Below, piece by piece: positions 57,201 through 64,000 of a stretch of DNA of 64,000 nt. Under the pieces are notes generated by a model that was given only the letters and a program-made list of their open reading frames with translations, was not told the origin of the DNA and made no database searches. The position numbers and the translations under genes were made by a program. The number at the start of each line of letters is the position of its first letter. The stretch's first letter is position 1. Source of the DNA: Raffaelea ambrosiae (taxonomy: Eukaryota; Ascomycota; Sordariomycetes; Ophiostomatales; Ophiostomataceae); NCBI GenBank assembly GCA_002778195.1, contig PCDI01000005.1, forward strand, positions 489,351-553,350. Direction: 5' to 3'.

Positions 57201-60200
57201 TCTCGTGCCTCGGCTAGATGCTTGCTAGCAATGAGGCGCTGGCCGGGAGCCATGAGGCGCTTGAGCTTCTCGTAGTCGTCGGCGATGACCTTCTCGGCAT
57301 GGACAAGAGAAAATGCCTCGGGACCCGCAGCCGGCTCGCCTTGGCAGAGCGGTGCCAGACGCGGGAGCCTGGCCTCTGAAACCTTTCCATGGTCGCGGAA
57401 CATGTGGATGAGCTGAGAGCACTGGGAGCGTACGCGCTGGACGAAGCTGACGAGGTCGCTGTAGTGGGAAGGCCGCTCGCTCTCCACCATTTTCTGCAAG
57501 GGCTGGACGAAGCGCTGGCTCTCAGACACCTCCCTGGTCTCCTTTGCATACTCCTCAATGATCGTGCAGGCGGCCAGCTGGGTCGTGGAGTGCGCCGAGT
57601 TGAGGCCAGGCAGAACACTGGCATCGTACATCTCCAGCTCCGCAGTAGGCACCAGAGACATGATCAGACCCATGGCCTTCGCTGCGGATATACGGGAACG
57701 GACCATGGTCTCCACACCAACAACGTCGACATCGCCCTGCATCATGGCGCCGTCGACATCATGGGAGCTTGTCAAGACTGGTGCGTCGTCCAAACGCGTT
57801 GACTTGCGTCGTCTCTTCGCCGCCCGCTCGGCAGACTCGGGGGGAGACGACTTCTGCACGGCAGCCGAGGCCCAGGAGCTCGGTGCCGAATACAGACCGC
57901 CAGACGGCTTCATGAATAGTGTCGGCTTCATCGGGATGGGATTGCGCGAGACGCCGATGGGGTGCAGTGTGAGCTGCATCATGGCATCGACGTGTAGGTG
58001 GAATTCGGCGGCCAGGGTTGCGGGGTTGGTCTTGGCGAGACACCGGACAAGGGCAGACCACAGCTCGAGAGACGCTGCCAGAGTGTCCTTGTCTCGCTCG
58101 ACCACGATGTTCTGGAACACCAGCCGCAGGATGCGGCCGTCCAGCCAGCCCTGGGACGTCTCGGCGCCGATCTGTACAAACGTCATGAGAGCCTTGAGGA
58201 CCGCCAGACGAACAGAGGTGATGGTGTGGCGCAGGAAGGGATACAGGCGCGGCACCAGCAGAGTGAACGTCCGCTCTTCGTCCTGCTCGGCGGACAGCTT
58301 CATGGCCTCCAGCACTTGTGGGAAGCCGCACAGAATAGCGAGCAGGTCCATGATCTTACCCGTGGACGCGCTGAGGTCATCGCCAAGGCTGGACAGGCTT
58401 TCCCACACAATGTTGATGAGGCCATCGAGAGCGTCTGGCCGCATGGTAACGAATTCGTTGGCCATGGGAATCAGGGTGGCGGCGCTGACAGAGCGGACAT
58501 CGTCGTCCTGGTCTGCCAGGCCCTTCATGACTGCACGGATGACGCCATCGATCATTTCGTTGTCCTTGAGCAGAAGATCCTTGCGCACAGCGACAACATA
58601 CCGCAGACCCACCATGCCGCCATGGCAGACAGCCCAGACATGGCGGTTGAGCTCCAGGTCATCCTGGATGACCATACGGTACAGAATGCTGTAGATGGAG
58701 TGCACAGACTGGGCCGGCACGTGGAACAGAACGGCGCCGAGCGTCTGGCCGACGGTCTCGCGGATGGGCGCCACCGACGTGTCAGAGCTGAAATCGGTGA
58801 AGCGGTCCAGCATCAAGACGCAGCACAGGCGACAGGCCAGGTCGTCGAGCCACTTGCGATTGGCCTCGTCGTTCTCAGCCCGGGTCTTGCCGCTTGCGCG
58901 GCCGGCGCCAATGCCATGGACGCGGACGACTTCGCGCAGACCCATGGCTGCGCCGTGCCGCGTCTCCCACTGCGGGTCGAAGAGGTCGACCTTGAGGAAT
59001 TCGCACAGTCGGTCGTACGGCCACTCGACACCCTCGAGCTTCTCATCAACCTCGATCTCTGACTTGATCGGAATGACGGGCCCTTTGAACTCCGACACAA
59101 CCTTGGTGTCCTCGTCCACGTCGGTTGGGCGGTCGAGGTTGAAGTATTCGGACACCTTGCCATTCTTCTTGCCGTCCGCGTCGGCCATGGGCGAATCCTC
59201 GCCGAGCCCATCAGAGCCAGCCGTGGTGCTGCGGCGTATGGACAGGTCGCCAAACCCGCTCTTTCCCTGGGCTGCCCGCTGGAGCTCCCGTTTCCGTTTT
59301 CGCTTCAGGACGTTGAGCTGCCGAGAGCTCAGGCCAGGTTCCTCTGACGACTGATGGTTTGTCGACGATCCGTTCGAGGCGCCGTTTGCGTCGCCGCCTT
59401 CGCGGTGGTTTTCGCGGTGGCTGAAGCCGTTTGCACTCGACGATTCTTGGGGCGTCGCTGGGCTGGTGTTGTCGCTGTTGCCGTTGTTACTAGCCGAAAC
59501 GTCAATCGGAACGGGGATTTCCTCGTCACTGAAGACCCGTTTCAGGAGGCCCAGGCGGCCGTTGAGCGTCTTCTTCTGGTGCACGAGCCTGTCTTGAGGG
59601 TCTAGTGCCGCTACGGCTAGGTCAACATTGCCACCTCTGAGAAGCTCACGTCCATACTCCAGGACAGACTTGATATCGAGCGAATCTAGGTCGTAGAGCT
59701 CGTCTTGGGCAAACAGCAACTCCTTGGACTCTTTTGGCTCTTCCTTTTTGAGTTTGATGCCACCAGTCTCGAGCGCGTCCTCGGCCTTTTCCGTCTTTTC
59801 TGCCTTGGCTCTGTCTTCCTCCTTCTTCGAAAGAGGCTCATCCCCATCGTCGCTGTTGGGGTCATAGGCCTGGGCATGTTCAATGATCTTGCCCAGGGCC
59901 TTTGCGGCCGTGCTTCTTGTCTCCCAGTCCTTGTGGCGCAGGTAGGGGACCACCCGGCCGAGGAGATTGAAAAGTTCATCTGGATGCTGTTTTTGCCAGT
60001 CGGCCAACTGGTTGACAGCTGTGTCTCGGATCAGGCGTGTGCTGCCTGTCTCGAGGATCCTGTGGAAGACATATTAGCACTCGGATGAAATGCGCCAACG
60101 AGCAAGGGTGTGCATGTCTGCGTAGACGCAACACGCGGGCCGTCATGCTGATGCGGCTGTGAGCTGTATCAGGAAACACCTGCACCCGGAGTACACTCAC

Positions 60201-60292
60201 GTGACAAGTCGGTCAAGTCTAGAACCAATTAGCAAGTGGTCAAGGAGACGAAACTCAGTGTGGTGATGCCACGTGACTTACCTTGACGCCAT
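54269..60292 (-). CDS. MOT1: TBP-associated Snf2 ATPase Mot1/BTAF1
   Basis: Exons 60292-60282 (11 bases), 60218-60201 (18 bases) and 60059-54269 join to 1939 residues, close to the family length. Mot1 uses ATP to remove TATA-binding protein from promoters in the nucleus. The joined N-terminus MASRLDRLVTILETGSTRLI with RDTAVNQLADWQ matches the very conserved family start, which fixes the two micro-exons. A HEAT-repeat array fills about residues 1-1300 with a charged, Ser-rich insertion near 70-300. The ATPase has motif I DDMGLGKTLQT (about residue 1368), the DEGH box in VVLDEGHLIKNP, LTGTPIQNNVLELWSLFDFL, and motif VI QAMDRAHRIGQKK (about 1807). The C-terminus ends in an acidic, aromatic DELWDNQQYEESFDLDGFL, as in other Mot1 proteins. 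Introns are 60219-60281 and 60060-60200. Confidence 0.97.
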
Positions 60293-63074
60293 TTTGGACC
60301 TTCATGTCAAGTTCAAAGCAGTGGCGAGCAGCCAATCAAGCGTCGATATGCATCGACGTATTTGTATTCTGGATAAGTTGTTTGGCTTGGGAGGTTAGCA
60401 GACAAGTCCTGTGCGGTGTGCAGCAGAGACGGGGACAGCAAAAGTCGGCCGATGGTTCTCATATAAACAAAGGAAGGGATGTCAATCGCGTTGTGGAGAA
60501 GGCAGTCTGACGAAAGCCTGATGCGGGCGCTGAGATATCGCCCGGAGGAAGGGATAGGCAGCAGCAAAAGGAGAGAATGTAAGCAGCGGGTGTGGGCAGG
60601 GCATCGTGCAGCTGGCAGCTGCTTCTTTATATGGACGCTGCTAGACGGCACCATCACGGCCTTCTTGGACGAGCGTGCACGAGGGATGACGTAGAGTGAA
60701 TATACTCACTAAAAACGAGGATGATGACTGCCTGGAATTGCCGGCGATGGAGGGCTTGCTCAGAATGCCGTGGCTACGGACGGCAGCGATTGGATGGATG
60801 AATGCGTTGAGAAGAAAGTGCAAGTAAGTTGTGCGTCGCGCTGCAGGCGTGCTTGCCTGTTTGATAGGCGGTGGTGCGTTGGAAGCAAATCTGGTGGTTT
60901 GCTGTGGTTTGCTGTAGCAGCTCTTGCTGGCTGGCTGTGGTGGCCTGGGGCGGCAAGTGTGGCCACTAGTGCTGTTGTGATTTTGGGTGTGTGCTGGCGG
61001 GCCTGCAGGAGTCTGGGCTGGACACGCACGGCGGGCGGGATGGGCGACAAAAAAAAAAAGAGTGGGCAGGCGGCGGTCTATATGACAATGCGTATTTTTA
61101 TACACGTTTTCACTTGCTCTTTCCCCTGCTAACAAAAAAAATGGGTGGGTCGCGCGCACGGCCCTAGCTTCTTTTGTTGCCTCTCTCCTCTCCACCCAAG
61201 CTTTTATTTATCAATTTTCTTTTTAGTGATTTACTTTTTTTATTTCCATTTCTTGGTCTCTCATATCATCGCCCTCTTTTCCTTCTCGTGCTGGCAGGAA
61301 CCCGACAATCCGTCCCGTGGCTTGCACCTTCCCGCAGTCCTTTTACTCGCCTTGCCCCGTGCGTCGTTTTGCGCGCACGTTCCTGCCTTCGCACCCGTCT
61401 GTTCTTTGCAATAATCGTGCCTTCCCCCTATGGCCGATGCCCCTTCTTTCCTTGGTCTGCGTTGCGATTCGAGTCGATCTTTTTGTGGTTCCTCTGATCA
61501 TCACCCGCCTCCCTTCCCCTTACATGCTCGTATGTCTCTTGGGGCGACACACTTTTTTACTCGTAGCTTTCTGTTTCGAAACAGCTCCACGACTCTCCCC
61601 AGATGCACTCCGTGAAGGCTCTCATATATATTGTTGCAGCTGCCTGCAGCTGGGGCTTTACCAGGCAGACGCCCCTGCAGCTGCAAGTTTAGGCAGGGCT
61701 TTGTGCAAAGAGCCCAGGCACAGCATCCCGTGACGAAGCAAAGATCAGCGCGTTTCATCCACTCTATTCCTGGGAGGCCCACGTGCATTACCATGGAAAG
61801 AGAAGGGGCCAAGCAGGGTAGCAAGAAAGAAGGAGGAGGAAGGAACACAGAAGGCCAAAAAAAAAAAAGAAGAAGAAAGGTAGCCCGAAACAAGCGGGCA
61901 CCAGTTTGGGCTTTGATACAGCCGTCAATCCCTACGAGTGTCAAGTTGCCGGGGAAGGCAATCCGGAATGCAAACAGGTGGCACACAGAAGGCGGCAGCC
62001 ACAGTGAAGAGTCCTGGGCAAGTCCTGGGGCAACAACGTATGTCAACCATAGACCGCGCTTCCTTCCCCTTTTCTGCCATTGTACTCTACTGTGTAATTA
62101 CTACGGTGGCTGCCTTCTCTGTTGTGTGCCTTTGCTTCTCTGGGAGCTCTAGGTGCATTTGCTGCCTCCCCTGCAGTCCCGTCTCCCCTGCTCATCAGCT
62201 CACCTCCCCTGTCTTGCACGTTTGTTCTGCGCAGGCCTCACTAGGATGCATGCCGTTCCCAAAAAGCAAAGCTCAAAACCGCCGGCAGATCCGATCTTGG
62301 CACATGGGGCAAACGCCGTGCCCGCGCTCCTTCCTTTCTACCGCTGTAACTATCTGTGCGGCCGGCTGCATTAGTGACCTCTGGGTCTGCTCAGCCGCGG
62401 GTCAGCAATAGAACAGTCTACAGGTCTGATATCGGCTGTTGCTTGATGCTTGTCACCTGTTGCTTGTTCTCTTTTACTGGCCCCGTCATATTTTCTTGTC
62501 TGTCAAGATATCACGTGACCAGATAGTCGCGTAATCCTGCTCGGGGCAGCCTCTCTTCGACTCGGAAGGCATGCACAGAACCCTCACCGTCCCGGTACAA
62601 ATTACAACATGTGTTATTCGTATGCTATCTCTCATACTTCTAAGTCTGCATGGAATAGCACTTCGGAGTATTATTTGAGTGACCGGCATATGAAGCCTGA
62701 ATGAGGCCGAAGGTCTTCGGCCAGCAAGCGGTACCTGCCAGCCCCTAGGAAACACGGCAGCTAGTCATGTACACTTGGTCCTGCCCCGCGTCCAAAGCAC
62801 ATGGTCCGTGCACGCTGGTCGCATCAATATTTCCTGTCTTTGCAGCCGCGACGCGTCGGGTGCCGCCATTTAACCCTCCTGTTCTGAATCCACCTCAAGC
62901 AATCCACATCGCGACGACTGGAATCGGCAGCGCGCCCCCTCCAACCCCCCCTCCGCTGACTTTTCGCAGTCCATCTCTGTCGCTCTCCTGCGAGACTCGG
63001 CTGTGCGAAACCCCAACGATACCCCTTTCCCTCATCGCACGCGGCTGCCCGGTGGCAGTAAACCCGCAGTCACC
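60293..63074. other. Divergent promoter region MOT1/SMC3
   Basis: This 2.8 kb between two divergent starts should hold both promoters. I see no convincing gene; small frames are T-rich or repetitive. It contains poly-A runs (61049-61060, 61858-61869), a T-rich stretch (61200-61260) and one TACTCGTA octamer at 61558. The SMC3 side (62900-63070) is CT-rich. Confidence 0.5.
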
Positions 63075-64000
63075 ATGTATATCAAACAGCTTATCATCCA
63101 GGGCTTCAAGAGGTAAGACAATACCGTCATTAACGCTGTGCTCTTCCTTTTCGCATTCGTCATGCTAACGCGCCCGTGACCACAGCTACAAGGACCAGAC
63201 GGTCATGGAGCCCTTCTCGCCAGGCACAAACGTCATCGTAGGTCGCAACGGATCCGGCAAGAGCAACTTTTTCGCCGCCATTCGCTTCGTTCTCGGTGAC
63301 GCCTACACGCAGCTGAGTCGCGAAGAGCGCCAGGCCCTACTCCACGAGGGCTCGGGCTCGGCCGTGCTGTCTGCCTACGTCGAGATCATCTTCGACAACA
63401 GCGACAATCGATTCCAAACGAACAACAAGGAGGTTTCGCTTCGCCGGACTATCAGCCTGCGCAAGGACGAATACGCAGTCGACAAGAAGGTGTCAACACG
63501 TAACGAAGTCATGAGCATGCTTGATACGGCCGGCTTCTCGCTCAAGAACTCGTACTACATCGTGCCCCAGGGTCGTGTCACCGCCCTGACGAACATGAAA
63601 GAGTCCGACCGCCTGAAGCTGCTCAAGGAAGTCGCCGGCACAGAAAGCTACGAAGCCCGACGCGCCGAGTCCCTCAAGATCATGGGCGAAACAGAAAACA
63701 AGCGGGCCAAGATCGACGAGCTTCTGGACTACATTAAATCGCGTATGAGCGAGCTGGAGGAGGAGAAGGAGGAGCTTCGCGGCTTCCAGGAAAAGGACCG
63801 TGAGCGGCGGTGTCTGGAATATGCTTTCCACCACCACCACCAAGTTGCTCTGAACGAAGCGCTGGAGGAGATCGACCGCTCCCGTCAGGACGGTGCTGAC
63901 AACTCCGGCTCCAACCAGAAGCTCTTCCTTGACGGCGAGCAGGCCATCGCCAGGATCGATAGCACCCTGCAAGAGCTCCAGCGCTCCGTCGACATCCTCA
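63075..64000 (+). CDS. SMC3: Cohesin ATPase subunit SMC3 (5' part, runs off the window)
   Basis: Exon 1 is 63075-63112 and exon 2 runs from 63186 past 64000; 284 codons are visible of a family that is usually about 1200 residues long. The intron has GTAAGA at its start and a TGCTAAC branch-like site near 63164. SMC3 pairs with SMC1 in the cohesin ring that holds sister chromatids. The N-terminal head shows MYIKQLIIQGFKSYKDQT and Walker A VGRNGSGKSNFFAAIRFVLG with Lys38. The conserved LKNSYYIVPQGRVTALTNMK and DRLKLLKEVAGTESYEARRA lead into the coiled coil from about residue 165. Residues 105-106, which correspond by count to the two Eco1/ESCO-acetylated lysines of other SMC3 proteins, are Arg-Lys in SLRKDEY. 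The ATG is in CACCATG context and matches the family start. Confidence 0.97.

Noticed and set aside
55382..59062. Several long plus-strand frames opposite MOT1
   Set aside because: They are mirror frames of the MOT1 coding exon, kept open by its codon usage.

Overview
The window reads as nuclear DNA of a filamentous ascomycete (Pezizomycotina, probably Sordariomycetes; an ophiostomatalean is only a guess). Reasons: short GT-AG introns with CTAAC-type branch points, pyrimidine-rich leaders before start codons, moderately GC-rich coding sequence, and gene families typical of filamentous fungi (PalH, a membrane fucose-lectin-like protein, HMT1-type ABC transporter). Ten protein genes can be supported; in all but palH (one uninterrupted exon) the reading frame was joined across introns by hand and the exon lengths add up to whole codons.

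Left part (1-27 kb): a phosducin-like protein gene (+) converges on a long gene (-) for a lectin-like type I membrane protein. After about 6 kb without a recognisable gene comes palH (+), the seven-helix ambient-pH sensor, with two short upstream ORFs and three PacC-type hexamers. Next come a ceramide synthase of the LAG1 family (+) and an HMT1-type half-size ABC transporter (-) with a His/Asp-rich tail.

Middle (26.8-45.8 kb): about 18 kb of sequence without a recognisable gene, then a 941-base run of N. It is full of short-period tandem repeats (often 9 bp) and carries an apparently enriched octamer, TACTCGTA/TACGAGTA.

Right part (45.8-64 kb): a gene-dense housekeeping block: a Gln-rich protein with a conserved C-terminal region (+, with one GC-AG intron), the elongation factor lysine methyltransferase EFM4 (+), the Hsp90 co-chaperone CDC37 (-), the TBP-removing Snf2 ATPase MOT1 (-), and the 5' part of cohesin SMC3 (+), which runs off the end. 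MOT1 and SMC3 are divergent across 2.8 kb.

No operon-like functional cluster, transposase, tRNA, rRNA or CRISPR array was recognised. I did not find a clear new multi-gene system. The best leads are an Arg at one of the two SMC3 head-acetylation positions, the palH leader layout, the stop-free in-frame introns of the ceramide synthase, the metal-binding-like tail of the ABC transporter, and the motif and repeat content of the 18 kb gene-poor segment.
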